Origin: Methylobacterium sp. AMS5
GTDB lineage: Bacteria > Pseudomonadota > Alphaproteobacteria > Rhizobiales > Beijerinckiaceae
Assembly (NCBI RefSeq): GCF_001542815.1
Contig: NZ_CP006992.1
Span: forward strand, 3,849,501 to 3,913,500
Direction: 5' to 3'
Length of the DNA: 64,000 nt
In this document: positions 46,377-55,677 of the stretch, piece by piece
How positions within the stretch are numbered: the stretch's first letter is position 1
Layout of the letters: every line of letters begins with the position of its first letter
Position numbers and translations under genes: made by a program
The notes under the pieces: model-generated
The model's input: the letters and a program-made list of their open reading frames with translations, nothing else
Database searches by the model: none
What the model was told of the DNA's origin: nothing

Positions 46377-47717
46377 ATGGACACCAAGCAGGACACGGCC
46401 GCCGCGCCGCCGAACCTGTTGGAGCGCCTGTTCAAGCTCCGCGCGCACGGCACCACAATCCGCACCGAACTGCTGGCGGGGCTGACCACCTTCCTCACCA
46501 TGGCCTACATCGTCTTCGTCAACCCGAGCATCCTCGCCGATGCCGGCATGCCGAAGGGCTCCGTCTTCGTGGCGACCTGTCTCATCGCCGCGCTCGGCTC
46601 AGCCGTGATGGCGTTCATCGCCAACTGGCCGGTGGCGCTGGCGCCGGGCATGGGACTCAACGCCTACTTCGCCTACGTCGTCGTGCAGGGCATGGGCTAT
46701 ACGTGGCAGGCAGCGCTCGGGGCGGTGTTCATCTCGGGCCTCTGCTTCCTCGTCGTGACGCTGACGGGCCTGCGCGGAATCATCGTCGCGGGCATCCCGC
46801 GCTCCATGCGCATCGCGCTCACCGTCGGCATCGGCCTGTTCCTGGCGATCATCGCGCTCAAGAACGCGGGCGTGGTGGCCGCCAACCCCGCCACCTTCGT
46901 GACGCTGGGTGATCTGCGCCAGCCGGGCACCGTGCTGGCCGCGCTCGGCTTCCTGATGGTGGCGGTGCTCTCGGCGCGGCGGATCAAGGCGGCGCTGCTC
47001 CTCACCATCCTGACGGTGACGGGCCTGAGCTTCGTCTTTGCCGGCAACGCCTTCCAGGGCGTCGTCTCGGCACCGCCCTCGCTGAGCCCGACGCTGTTCG
47101 CCCTCGACATCCCCGGCGCGCTGACCGGGGGGCTCGTCAACGTCATCCTCGTGCTGTTCCTGGTCGAACTGTTCGACGCCACCGGCACGCTGATGGCGGT
47201 GGCCAACCGCGCGGGGCTCCTGCCGGAGACGGGGCGCTCGGCCGCGCTCGACCGGGCGCTGATGGCCGATTCCGCCGCGATCTTCGCCGGCTCGCTGCTC
47301 GGCACGTCGAGCACCACCGCCTATCTCGAGAGCGCCGCCGGGGTCGAGGAGGGCGGACGCACCGGGCTCACCGCCGCGACCGTGGCCGTGCTGTTCCTGG
47401 CCTGCCTGTTCTTCGCGCCGCTCGCCGGCTCGGTGCCGGCCTACGCCACGGCGCCGGCCCTGTTCTACGTCGCCTGCCTGATGCTGCGCGACCTGACCGC
47501 GCTCGATTGGGACGACCTCACCGAGGTGATCCCGGCCTGCGTCACCGCCCTGCTGATGCCCTTCACCTATTCCATCGCCAACGGCGTCGCCTTCGGCTTC
47601 ATCACCTATGCGGTGCTCAAGGCCCTGACCGGCCGCGCCCGCGAGGTGAAGCCGGTGGTGTGGGTGATCGCCGCCGTGTTCCTGTTCAAGTTCGTCGAGA
47701 CCGGCGGCGCGCATTGA
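46377..47717 (+). CDS. NCS2-family purine permease (AzgA-type)
   Basis: This is a 446-residue inner-membrane transporter with about 12-14 helices. Members of the AzgA-like NCS2 branch import adenine, guanine or hypoxanthine with protons. Seen are TELLAGLTTFLTMAYIVFVNPSILADAGMP, the classic opening (in short: TFLTMAYIVFVNP), APGMGLNAYFAYVVVQGMGY, LFDATGTLMAVANRAGLL and LLGTSSTTAYLESAAGVEEGGRTGL. The substrate group follows from these motifs. It follows a xanthine-oxidase-family operon, which could suggest linked purine use, but the oxidoreductase looks Pao-like, so this link is weak. Confidence 0.93.
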   Translation: MDTKQDTAAAPPNLLERLFKLRAHGTTIRTELLAGLTTFLTMAYIVFVNPSILADAGMPKGSVFVATCLIAALGSAVMAFIANWPVALAPGMGLNAYFAYVVVQGMGYTWQAALGAVFISGLCFLVVTLTGLRGIIVAGIPRSMRIALTVGIGLFLAIIALKNAGVVAANPATFVTLGDLRQPGTVLAALGFLMVAVLSARRIKAALLLTILTVTGLSFVFAGNAFQGVVSAPPSLSPTLFALDIPGALTGGLVNVILVLFLVELFDATGTLMAVANRAGLLPETGRSAALDRALMADSAAIFAGSLLGTSSTTAYLESAAGVEEGGRTGLTAATVAVLFLACLFFAPLAGSVPAYATAPALFYVACLMLRDLTALDWDDLTEVIPACVTALLMPFTYSIANGVAFGFITYAVLKALTGRAREVKPVVWVIAAVFLFKFVETGGAH

Positions 47718-47905
47718 GCGTGTCGGCCGGCCCGCGCGGCGCTCGGGCGAAATTCCCATCCGCCCTTCCGACGGGATCGAGCGGACCGGGGATGGGACCA
47801 CGCGCCGCCGCGCGGGCGGTGGCACGATCCGTCAACGAATTCGCGCCACGATGGACGGCGTCCAGACCCGCCGGGTTCGGACGACACCGGCCCTGGATAC
47901 CGGCC

Positions 47906-48109
47906 ATGATCAAGCGCACCGGCCTCGCGATCCTTCTCGGCCTCGGTGGATTCGCCCTCGGCAGCCTCATCGCGCGGATGACGGAGAAGGAGGGTACACG
48001 CCCCGTCGCGGCCGCGGAGCCGCCGCCGGCCCTGCGTCACATCACCCAGATTCCCCCGCCGCCCGCTCCCGACAAGCCCGCGAGGGACATCGTCCGCTCA
48101 GGCCGCTGA
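47906..48109 (+). CDS. small single-pass membrane protein
   Basis: This is a 67-residue protein with one hydrophobic helix ([21 protein letters not shown]) after a basic start (MIKR), followed by a proline-rich soluble tail ([20 protein letters not shown]). Its 3' end overlaps the end of the convergent oxidoreductase gene by 12 bases. No family is recognised. The topology and composition support a real protein; the start at 47906 is the only good one. Confidence 0.55.
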   Translation: MIKRTGLAILLGLGGFALGSLIARMTEKEGTRPVAAAEPPPALRHITQIPPPPAPDKPARDIVRSGR

Positions 48110-49129
48110 GCGCGCGGGCAGGGCTTGCGCCGCCAGGGCGCCATGCGCCTCGGCGAGGATCGCGTAGGAAGCGAGCCGCGCCTCGTGGTCGTAGAGGGCC
48201 GAGGCCACCATCACCTCGTCGGCGCCGGTCTCGGCCACCAGCGCCTCCAGCCCGGCGCGCACGGTCTCGCGGGAGCCCACCAGAGCGCGCGCCAGCATCC
48301 GCGAGGCCTGCGCCTTCTCCGCCGGGCGCCAATACGCCTCGATGTCGTCGATCGGCGGGGGCAGGAGGCCGCGGGTGCCGCGCACCAGCCGGGTGAATTG
48401 CTGCTGCACCGTGGTGAACAGGTGCCGCGCCTCCGCATCGGTCTGTGCCGCGACGACGTTGACGCCGACCATGGCGTAGGGCCGCTGCAACTGCTCGGAC
48501 GGCTGGAAGCGGGCGCGGTAGGCCGCGAGTGCCGGCAGCAGCGCATCGGGCGCGAAATGCGAGGCGAAGGCGTAGGGCAGGCCGAGCATGCCGGCGAGTT
48601 CCGCCCCGAACAGGCTCGATCCGAGGATCCACAGCGGCACCTTGAGCCCCGCGCCGGGCACCGCCTGAACCGACTGCCCCTCCCGCACCGGGCCGAACAG
48701 AGCCTGCAATTCGAGCACGTCCTGGGGAAAGCGCTCCGCCGACTCGTAGTCGCGGCGCAGCGCGCGCAGCGTCAGACCGTCCGTGCCCGGCGCCCGGCCG
48801 AGCCCGAGATCGATCCGGCCCGGATACAGCGCTTCCAGCGTGCCGAACTGCTCGGCGATCACCAGCGGCGCGTGGTTGGGCAGCATGATCCCGCCCGCGC
48901 CGACCCGGATGCGATCCGTGCCCGCCGCCACGTGGCCGATCACCACCGCCGTGGCGGCGCTGGCGATGCCGACCATGTTGTGGTGCTCGGCGAGCCAGAA
49001 GCGGCGGTAGCCGAGCCCCTCCGCATGCCGGGCGAGGCTGACGCTGTTGGCGAGCGCCTGCCCCGGCGTGGCGCCCTCCGGGATGAAGGCGAGATCGAGG
49101 ACGGAGAGGGGAGGCAGGGAAGAGGACAT
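48098..49129 (-). CDS. LLM-class flavin-dependent oxidoreductase
   Basis: This is a 343-residue luciferase-like monooxygenase-fold protein. It shows the MsnO8/YhbW-type pattern: [22 protein letters not shown] at the start, [61 protein letters not shown] and [25 protein letters not shown]. It probably uses FMNH2 or F420-like flavin with oxygen; the substrate is unknown. The ATG at 49129 is taken; a GTG 15 bases upstream is in frame. It stands alone, convergent with a small membrane-protein gene. Confidence 0.9.
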   Translation of the reverse strand: MSSSLPPLSVLDLAFIPEGATPGQALANSVSLARHAEGLGYRRFWLAEHHNMVGIASAATAVVIGHVAAGTDRIRVGAGGIMLPNHAPLVIAEQFGTLEALYPGRIDLGLGRAPGTDGLTLRALRRDYESAERFPQDVLELQALFGPVREGQSVQAVPGAGLKVPLWILGSSLFGAELAGMLGLPYAFASHFAPDALLPALAAYRARFQPSEQLQRPYAMVGVNVVAAQTDAEARHLFTTVQQQFTRLVRGTRGLLPPPIDDIEAYWRPAEKAQASRMLARALVGSRETVRAGLEALVAETGADEVMVASALYDHEARLASYAILAEAHGALAAQALPARSAA

Positions 49130-49369
49130 CAGGCAGTCACGCACCTTCGCTTCGCGCCCGCGGGGGCGGAAAAATCTGTTTCCCCTCGTTGCGGACAGAT
49201 CGGGTGCAGGACGCCCCGGCGCAAGGAACGGGACCGCGCCAGGCCGCCGCGGCCCGCGGCGGGCGAGAGGGCGGATAAGAGAAAGAAAGGGGCTTGCGCG
49301 CGGTGCGCGAACCGTCCTAGCCTCTCGTCATCGGCGCTGCGGCGCCGCCCTGAGACAAGGAGGTCGGCC

Positions 49370-49456
49370 ATGAGACATCACGGCATCACCGGCTCCCCCA
49401 CGCGCACCGCCGACGCGGATCAGGACACGCCACCCAACCAAGATCGGCAGGGATAG
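49370..49456 (+). CDS. 28-residue ORF with a strong ribosome site
   Basis: AAGGAGG lies 6 bases before an ATG that opens a 28-codon frame (MRHHGITGSPTRTADAD and onward, ending QDRQG). It is hydrophilic, with no membrane or leader-peptide attenuator features. An intrinsic terminator follows about 95 bp downstream (49551-49581), with no other gene between, so a short transcript of about 200-250 nt is likely. It may encode a microprotein or be part of a small RNA. Confidence 0.5.
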   Translation: MRHHGITGSPTRTADADQDTPPNQDRQG

Positions 49457-49550
49457 TGGCTCCCTGAACGCTGCGACAGGTCGAGTTCCCCCGCCGGTCC
49501 GAGGGCGAGGCGGCAGCTCCCATCGCGCGCGAGAGTGTGGCCCCTGCAAA

Positions 49551-49581
49551 AGCCCGTCGGCGAAAGCCGGCGGGTTTTTTT
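49551..49581 (+). terminator. strong intrinsic terminator
   Basis: AGCCCGTCGGC pairs with GCCGGCGGGT (one G-T wobble) around GAAA and is followed by seven T. It ends the short transcript that carries the 28-residue ORF. Confidence 0.9.
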
Positions 49582-49712
49582 CATGCCAGAACGGAACGCC
49601 TGCCCAATCGCCCGGCAGGCAAGCGAAATTTCCACCACATCGCGTTGTCTTCACCATCGCGGCTCAAGGCTTGCACGAGGTGCTCCGAACTCTGCTCGGA
49701 GACCGGCACCGG

Positions 49713-49937
49713 ATGCCTCTCTTTCATTTCGAGCTATGCCGGAACGGCCGGACGGTCGGCCGGACGGAAACGCGCGACTGCCCGGATTGCGGCATGGCCT
49801 TCCGCGCCGCCCGCGACATGATCCGCACGTTGCGCGAGGGCGAGACCCTGCCCGACGGCGCCCGCGAGCACACCCTGCGGGTCAGCTACGTCGATCACTC
49901 GACGCTGTTCGACCTGCCGTTGAACCTGGGGATCTGA
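49713..49937 (+). CDS. small hypothetical protein, possibly DUF6894-like
   Basis: This is a 74-residue soluble protein starting MPLFHFELCRNGRTVG. The opening (MPxFxFxxxxNGxxx) and the mid-protein alanine-rich helix (AFRAARDMIRTLREGE) resemble small DUF6894-type proteins common in Methylobacterium. The pair of cysteines in DCPDCGMAF is not typical of that family and could bind a metal. A longer frame begins 42 bases upstream; 49713 is preferred because of the family-like opening. The family call is tentative. Confidence 0.55.
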   Translation: MPLFHFELCRNGRTVGRTETRDCPDCGMAFRAARDMIRTLREGETLPDGAREHTLRVSYVDHSTLFDLPLNLGI

Positions 49938-49969
49938 GAGCATTTTCGGTTGATCGGTTCGGCCGGCTG

Positions 49970-50008
49970 GTGCCCCCCTCTCCCCGCCGGGCGGGGAGAG
50001 GGGGGCAC
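49970..50008. terminator. perfect 19-bp stem hairpin between convergent genes
   Basis: GTGCCCCCCTCTCCCCGCC is followed, after one base, by its exact complement. The 39-bp palindrome lies 33 bp after the small gene at 49713 and 67 bp before the DHH gene end. There is no T-run. It may be a bidirectional terminator or a mobile palindromic repeat of the CCCCTCTCCCCG type. Confidence 0.75.
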
Positions 50009-50074
50009 GCAGACACAGCCGACGTGATCGGCCGAAACGGTATGAGACGGCACCCTGTACCTGAGAGCTGGCAG

Positions 50075-51256
50075 TCACCCCTTCCAGTTCTTCAGCGCGG
50101 CGAACGGGCTGCCGGACAGGTCGGGGGGCGGGGGGTTGAGCACCGGCTCGACCTGGGCGACCGCGTCCTCGCGGGAATGCGCGCTGCCCTGGGGCAGCTT
50201 GCCGCCGGCCGCGTCGCGGTGGCCGCCGCCGCGGAAGGCGCGGGCGCCGTCGAGCGCCGTGCCGTCGACGGAGCGGAACGAGAGCGTGCCCGCCCGCTGC
50301 ACGTTGACGACCCGCTTGGCCCGGCCCGCCTCCATCACCTGATCGGAGACCCGCTGGAAGGTGCCGGAATCGAGGCCGAAGGAGAGCAGCGTGCCGTCCG
50401 ACAGGCGGTGGAACAGCGCGTCCGAGCGGGCGAGCGCCCGGGCGAGGCGCTGGCGCGCGGTCAAGGTCGGATCGTCGCCGGCCTCACCGGCAAGGAGGCC
50501 ATCGACGAGGCGGGCGCGCAACTCGCCCGAGCGGCGCTCCAGCTCCGCCGGGGTGGAGCCCGCCCGCAGCAGGCCGGCCGCCGCCATCAGCAGATCGGAG
50601 ACGAAGCGGTCGTGCCAGGGGTGGCTCGCCGGCACCAGGGTCGAGACGCTGTCCCAGAACATCTCGTCGAGGGCGAGCCCACCGGCGAAGGCGGGTTCGC
50701 CCTTCTTCCACAGGTCGAGCGCCTCGACCGACTCGATCAGCGCCGCGAGGTCGGCCGCCGCCGTCTCTCCGGGCACCTTCGGCTCGGGCGCGTAGAGGGC
50801 GCGCTGGTCATGGGTCATCCGCGTGGCGCAATGCGCCTCGTCGATGAGCACGAACACCTCCGGGTCGCCGAGATCCGCCCGCAGCAGCCCCGCGCGCTCC
50901 GGATCGGGCGCGGTCTCCAGGTTCTGGCGCTTGAGCTGATCGATCGAGGAGGCGTGGTGATCGAGCACGACGAGGCGGTGATGCGTGCCCTCCGCCCGGC
51001 CGCGGTTCATCGCGGCGAAGCGGCGCAGGAAGGCGATGGTCGGCTCCTCCAGCCCGAGATCGGTCATCAGCAGCGTCTCGGAAGCCGCCGCGCCGCGCAG
51101 GCGCTTCAGCTCGTCCTCCACCACCGGGCCGACATCGGAATAGCGGGCGACATGCACCACCCGCGTCACGTCCGCGAACGCGGCGGCCACCGTCGAGGCG
51201 CCGTAGCCGTCGAGGTCATGGTGGGTGATCTGCGTGACAATCATCGGCAGAATCAT
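50075..51256 (-). CDS. DHH-family phosphoesterase
   Basis: This is a 393-residue metal-dependent phosphoesterase of the DHH/DHHA1 superfamily. The N-terminal motif is THHDLDGYGASTVAAAF, the DHH motif is LVVLDHHASSIDQLK, and the DHHA1-type C-terminal glycine motif is FRGGGHRDAAGGKLPQ. Relatives hydrolyse nanoRNA, cyclic dinucleotide intermediates or pAp. The lengthened middle region with MTHDQRALYAPEPKV is not that of classic NrnA or RecJ, so the substrate is unclear. Start choices are 51256 and 51244; longer frames run into intergenic DNA. It is divergent from opgD across a gap containing a dispersed repeat. Confidence 0.87.
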   Translation of the reverse strand: MILPMIVTQITHHDLDGYGASTVAAAFADVTRVVHVARYSDVGPVVEDELKRLRGAAASETLLMTDLGLEEPTIAFLRRFAAMNRGRAEGTHHRLVVLDHHASSIDQLKRQNLETAPDPERAGLLRADLGDPEVFVLIDEAHCATRMTHDQRALYAPEPKVPGETAAADLAALIESVEALDLWKKGEPAFAGGLALDEMFWDSVSTLVPASHPWHDRFVSDLLMAAAGLLRAGSTPAELERRSGELRARLVDGLLAGEAGDDPTLTARQRLARALARSDALFHRLSDGTLLSFGLDSGTFQRVSDQVMEAGRAKRVVNVQRAGTLSFRSVDGTALDGARAFRGGGHRDAAGGKLPQGSAHSREDAVAQVEPVLNPPPPDLSGSPFAALKNWKG

Positions 51257-51631
51257 CGTCTCATAGGCTGGACAGGAGGCTCGCGGGACGCGAGACGGCG
51301 GGCACCGCTGACGCGGCGTGCGAGATCGCAAGCCTCTTACGCTGGCCGGCACCGGAAGGTCCACGGGCCTTCGTCTCGTCCGGGCTCGGTGCCTGCTTCG
51401 CCGCGGCGCATCGCCCGGAAACGCAAATGGCTGCAGACGTGCAGCGAAGTCTCAGGCAAAGCCGGCAACCTTAACGCCCGGTTCAGGCGTTGAGATCCTA
51501 TCTGCGACCGTTCTTCACCCCGAGAACGCTCCGAGACGAACAGTGCCTCACGAAACGACCGGTCTCCGATCGTCTCCCCTCCGGGCCCAGCGGCGCAGCA
51601 GGCGTTTCGTGAGAGACGCGATGACTTTGAG
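51257..51631. other. divergent intergenic region between the DHH gene and opgD
   Basis: About 375 bp without a supported gene. It holds a diverged copy of the 79-bp hairpin repeat at 51542-51617, just upstream of opgD, and presumably the promoters of both genes. Confidence 0.5.
51542..51617 (+). repeat. 79-bp dispersed hairpin repeat, diverged copy C
   Basis: Both ends match copy B (AGTGCCTCACGAAAC and GCGTTTCGTGAGA) while the centre has diverged. The terminal inverted arrangement is kept. It ends 14 bp upstream of the opgD start. Confidence 0.65.
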
Positions 51632-53317
51632 ATGATGACCGTGAGAGCCGACGAGGGAATGACGCATCCGACCGACCTTTCGACCCGCGTTTCGACCGGC
51701 AATGCGGGTCCGGCGCCGATCGACCGCCGCCGGCTCCTCGGCGGGGCCGCGGCCGGCGCCGCCCTGGCCCTGCTGCCCGGCCGGGCGGGGGCGCAGGCCG
51801 CACCGCCGGCCCTGCCCGCGGCGGGCTCGCCCTTCTCGGATGCCACCGTGCCCGACCTCGCCCGGGCGCTCGGCAACCGGCCCTTCGTGGCTCAGACCAC
51901 GAACGACGTCCCCGACGCGCTCAAGAACCTGTCGCGGGAAGCCTACGAGGCGATCCGCATCCGGCCCGAGGCGCTGATCTGGGGCGGCGAGCCGCACGGT
52001 TTCGCGGTCGAGCCGCTGGCGCGCGGCTTCTACTTCACCGACCGGGTCGCCCTGTTCCTCGTCGAGGACGGCGTGGTCCGTCCCGTCGTCTACGACCGTA
52101 CGCATTACGACGCGGGCACGGAGGCGGGGGCGGCGGCCCTGCCGGAGTCCGGTCGCGAGCCGGGCTTTTCCGGCCTGCGCATCCGCGCGCGCTTCGGCGA
52201 GCGGCATCAGGATTTCGCGGTGTTCCAGGGCGCCTGCTTCTACCGGCTGGTGGGGCAGGGCCAGGAATTCGGCGTCGATGGGCGCGCGCTGATGCTGCGA
52301 CCGGCCGACCCGCGCGGCGAGGAATTCCCCCGCTGGCGCGCCCTGTTCGTGGAGCGCCCGAAGACGCCCGACGGCCCGCTGGTGATCCATGCCCTGATCG
52401 ATTCCGACTCCCTCGCCGCCGCCCTGCGCCTGGAACTGCGCCCCGGCGAGACCTCGACGGCGTCGGTCACCGCCACCCTGGTCACCCGCAAGGCCGTCGA
52501 TCACCTGGGCTTAAGCGGCATGCAGGCACCGTTCCTGTTCGGCCCGCACGACCGGCGTGGCGCGGACGACGCCCGGGCCGCGGTCTACGCCGCGGGCGGG
52601 CTGCAGATCCGCAACGGCGGCGGGGAGGCGATCTGGCGCCCGGTGCGCAACCCGGAGACGCTCCAGATCTCGGGCTTCCTCGACAACCGCCCGCAGGGCT
52701 TCGGCCTGACGCAACGGGACCGGTCCTTCACGACCTTCGAGGATGACGGCCACCACTGGGAACGTTGCCCCTCGCTCTGGGTCGAGCCGGGCGAGGCCAC
52801 CGGCGGCGCCGAGGCAGGCGCCGAGGGCCTGTGGGGGGAGGGCGCCGTGACGCTCCTCGAGATCCCGAGCGATTCGGAAGTCAACGAGAACGTCATCGCC
52901 TATTGGCGGCCGAAGGCGGCCCTGCCCGCGGGCCAGGAGGTCCGCCTCGCCTACCGGCAGAACTGGGGCCGCGAGCAAGCCCCGACATCGCCGCAGGGCG
53001 GCCCGCTCGCGCGGGTCACGAGCACGCGCAGCGGCCGCGGCACCGCCAATCCCCGGCGCCTGTTCCTCGTCGACTTTACCGGCGACGGGCTGTTCGCCGC
53101 CGAGGGCGCCGTCGTGCCCGTCGAGACGGTGCTGATCGCCGGCCCCGGCCGGATCGTCGAGGGTGCGACCCGCTGGATCGCCCATCCGGAGACCCGTACC
53201 GTCCGCGTCGCTTTCGAACTCGATCCGGGCAGCGAGCGGGCCTGCGAGTTGCGTCTTGCCCTCAAGACGGAAGGGCGACAGATCACGGAAACGTGGCTGT
53301 ACCGCTGGACGCCGTGA
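51632..53317 (+). CDS. opgD: periplasmic glucan biosynthesis protein OpgD/OpgG
   Basis: This is a 561-residue exported protein of the MdoG family, needed to build the branched beta-glucan backbone of osmoregulated periplasmic glucans. A twin-arginine signal (DRRRLLGGAAAGAALALLPG) points to the OpgD type, which is Tat-exported. The mature domain shows ALIWGGEPHGFAVEPLARGFYFTD, YDRTHYDAGTEAG, the MdoG core PLFLFG-like APFLFGPHDRR, and LFLVDFTGDGLFA near the end. Start at 51632. It is 62 bp upstream of opgH; together they form the glucan operon, probably used in low-osmolarity growth and plant-surface life. Confidence 0.93.
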   Translation: MMTVRADEGMTHPTDLSTRVSTGNAGPAPIDRRRLLGGAAAGAALALLPGRAGAQAAPPALPAAGSPFSDATVPDLARALGNRPFVAQTTNDVPDALKNLSREAYEAIRIRPEALIWGGEPHGFAVEPLARGFYFTDRVALFLVEDGVVRPVVYDRTHYDAGTEAGAAALPESGREPGFSGLRIRARFGERHQDFAVFQGACFYRLVGQGQEFGVDGRALMLRPADPRGEEFPRWRALFVERPKTPDGPLVIHALIDSDSLAAALRLELRPGETSTASVTATLVTRKAVDHLGLSGMQAPFLFGPHDRRGADDARAAVYAAGGLQIRNGGGEAIWRPVRNPETLQISGFLDNRPQGFGLTQRDRSFTTFEDDGHHWERCPSLWVEPGEATGGAEAGAEGLWGEGAVTLLEIPSDSEVNENVIAYWRPKAALPAGQEVRLAYRQNWGREQAPTSPQGGPLARVTSTRSGRGTANPRRLFLVDFTGDGLFAAEGAVVPVETVLIAGPGRIVEGATRWIAHPETRTVRVAFELDPGSERACELRLALKTEGRQITETWLYRWTP

Positions 53318-53379
53318 CCTCTTCCCGGACCTTTGCCGGCCCCTTGCCAGCCCCTTGCTGACCCCTCGCCGGAGCCACG

Positions 53380-55542
53380 ATGCCCGATACCGCCGATAGC
53401 GCCTCGACCGTGATGGACCGCCCCGTGGCGCACCAGGCCGAGGCGCGGCCCGCCCCGGCCTCCATGCCGCCGCGCGCAAGGCTGGCGATGCCGGTGCAGG
53501 ATCTGCGCACCCCGCCCGCGACGCGCCGCGACGGCGGCGGCGGGCCGCTGGCGGCACGCCTGTTCGTGTTCGGCGGGGCTGCGGCCCTCACCGCCTACGG
53601 CGCGTGGCAGATGTACGAGGTGATCTCGGTCTCCGGCGGCGCGACCTGGCTTCAGTACGTGCTGCTGGTGCTGTTCGTCCTGAACTTTTCCTGGATCGCG
53701 CTGGCCTTCACCGGCGCGCTCCTCGGTTTCGCGACGCTGCTGCTGCGGGACAAGCCGGCGCCGCGTCCGGCGAGCCTTTCCACCCGCACCGCCATCGTCA
53801 TGCCGGTCTACAACGAGGGCAGCGCCCGGGTCTTCGCCGGGCTCCAGGCGATGCACGAGGAGGTCGAGGCCACCGGCCTCGGACGCCATTTCGACTGGTT
53901 CGTGCTCTCCGATTCGACCCAGGCCGACGCCTGGGTCGCCGAGGAGCGCGCGTTCCTGGATCTGCGCGCGGAGCTCGGCCCCGAAGCCCGGCTCTACTAC
54001 CGCCACCGGGCCAAGAACCATCACCGCAAGGCCGGCAATATCGGCGACTTCGTCACCGGCTGGGGTGCCGCCTACGACCACATGCTGGTGCTCGACGCCG
54101 ACAGCCTGCTCACCGGCGACTGCATCGTGCGGCTCGCCGCCGCGATGGAGGCCGACCCGCAGGCCGGCATCATCCAGAGCCTGCCGCTCATCATCAACCG
54201 CAACACCCTGTTCGCCCGGCTCCAGCAATTCGCCGCGCGCATCTACGGCCCCGTCATCGCCACCGGCCTCTCGGTCTGGTCGGGCCGCGACGGCAATTAC
54301 TGGGGCCACAACGCCATCATCCGGATGCAGGCCTTCGCCGAGGCCGCCGGCCTGCCGGACCTCAAGGGCCGCCCGCCCTTCGGCGGCCACATCCTCAGCC
54401 ACGATTTCGTCGAGGCGGCACTGATCCGCCGCGCCGGCTGGGGCGTCACCATGCTGCCGCGGCTGGAGGGCTCCTACGAGGAGAGCCCGCCCTCGCTGAT
54501 CGATCTCTCCGTGCGCGACCGGCGCTGGGCGCAGGGCAACCTCCAGCACGCCCGCGTCATCGGTGCGGCGGGCCTCGCGCCCGCCTCGCGCCAGCATTTC
54601 GCCACGGGCATCGCCGGCTACGTCGCCTCGCCGCTCTGGCTCGCCCAGCTCGTGATCGGCATCATCATCGTGCTGCAGACCGCCTGGGTGCGCCCGGAAT
54701 ACTTCTCCGCCGAGTTCGGCCTCTATCCGGTCTGGCCGCGCTTCGACCCGGTGCGCGCGCTCCAGCTCTTCGCCCTGACCATGGGCATCCTGCTCGCCCC
54801 GAAGTTTCTGGGACTGATCCTGGCGCTTCTGGACGGCGAGACCCGGCGGGCCAGCGGCGGGGCCGGGCGCCTGACCTTGTCCTTCCTGATCGAGATCCTG
54901 CTCTCGGCGCTGATCGCGCCGATCGCGATGCTGGTCCAGTCGGGCTCGGTGTTCCAGATCCTGGCCGGGCGCGACACCGGCTGGAACCCGCAGCGCCGCG
55001 ACGACGGCTCGATTCCCCTCTCGGACATCGTGCGCCGCCACCGCTGGCACACCGGCCTCGGCCTCGTCACCGGCGTCGCGGCCTTTGCCATCGCCACCTC
55101 CCTGTTCCTGTGGATGTCGCCGACGATCCTCGGCCTCGTGCTGGCGATCCCGCTCTCCTGGGCGAGCGGGCAACTGGCGTTCGGGCTCGCGCTGAAGCAC
55201 CGCGGCCTACTGGTGACGCCGGAGGAGCAGACCCAGCCGTCCATCGCCCGCCGCGCCGGCGAACTCGCCCGCCGCAACGAGGCCCGCGGCTTCGACGACA
55301 CGGACGCGCTCGCCGCGCTCCACGCCGACCCGCCCCTCGCCCGCGCCCACGCAATGATGCTGCCCGAAGGCACGCCCCGGCCGCGCGGGACCATCGACGC
55401 CGACCACACGCTCGCCCGCGCCAAGATCGTGGAAGCGGAAACCCTGACCGAGGCACAGGCCTGGCTCACGCCGAAGGAGCGCTTCGCCCTCCTCCACGAC
55501 CGTGCCCTCCTCGACCAGCTCACCCGCCTTCGGCCAGCCTGA
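53380..55542 (+). CDS. opgH: glucans biosynthesis glucosyltransferase OpgH
   Basis: This is a 720-residue inner-membrane GT2-family enzyme that polymerises beta-1,2-glucan from UDP-glucose and passes it across the membrane. Two N-terminal helices (about 50-120) precede the catalytic domain: TAIVMPVYNEGSARVFAGLQ, the acceptor DxD in VLDADSLLTGD, the catalytic base region ILSHDFVEAALIRRAG, and the QxxRW-like DRRWAQGNLQH. Five or more C-terminal helices follow, then a long arginine/alanine-rich tail. It has the family length. It follows opgD by 62 bp, with a short CCCCTTGCC repeat in the spacer. Confidence 0.95.
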   Translation: MPDTADSASTVMDRPVAHQAEARPAPASMPPRARLAMPVQDLRTPPATRRDGGGGPLAARLFVFGGAAALTAYGAWQMYEVISVSGGATWLQYVLLVLFVLNFSWIALAFTGALLGFATLLLRDKPAPRPASLSTRTAIVMPVYNEGSARVFAGLQAMHEEVEATGLGRHFDWFVLSDSTQADAWVAEERAFLDLRAELGPEARLYYRHRAKNHHRKAGNIGDFVTGWGAAYDHMLVLDADSLLTGDCIVRLAAAMEADPQAGIIQSLPLIINRNTLFARLQQFAARIYGPVIATGLSVWSGRDGNYWGHNAIIRMQAFAEAAGLPDLKGRPPFGGHILSHDFVEAALIRRAGWGVTMLPRLEGSYEESPPSLIDLSVRDRRWAQGNLQHARVIGAAGLAPASRQHFATGIAGYVASPLWLAQLVIGIIIVLQTAWVRPEYFSAEFGLYPVWPRFDPVRALQLFALTMGILLAPKFLGLILALLDGETRRASGGAGRLTLSFLIEILLSALIAPIAMLVQSGSVFQILAGRDTGWNPQRRDDGSIPLSDIVRRHRWHTGLGLVTGVAAFAIATSLFLWMSPTILGLVLAIPLSWASGQLAFGLALKHRGLLVTPEEQTQPSIARRAGELARRNEARGFDDTDALAALHADPPLARAHAMMLPEGTPRPRGTIDADHTLARAKIVEAETLTEAQAWLTPKERFALLHDRALLDQLTRLRPA

Positions 55543-55677
55543 GCCCGGTTCTCCGCCGCCGCCATGCGCACCCGCGCCGCCCCGATCCGCGCATCGATAC
55601 ATTGACGCTGATCCCCAGGGGGCCATAGACAAGCCTGTGACGCCACGGCGCGCATGATCGCGCGCCTTCGCGGATGG

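Noticed and set aside
49535..51493. A 652-codon plus-strand frame
   Set aside because: It runs through a terminator, a small gene in another frame and antisense to the DHH phosphoesterase.
52951..55200. A 749-codon minus-strand frame
   Set aside because: It is antisense to opgD and opgH, which have clear family motifs; the product is Gln/Arg/His/Gly-rich low complexity.
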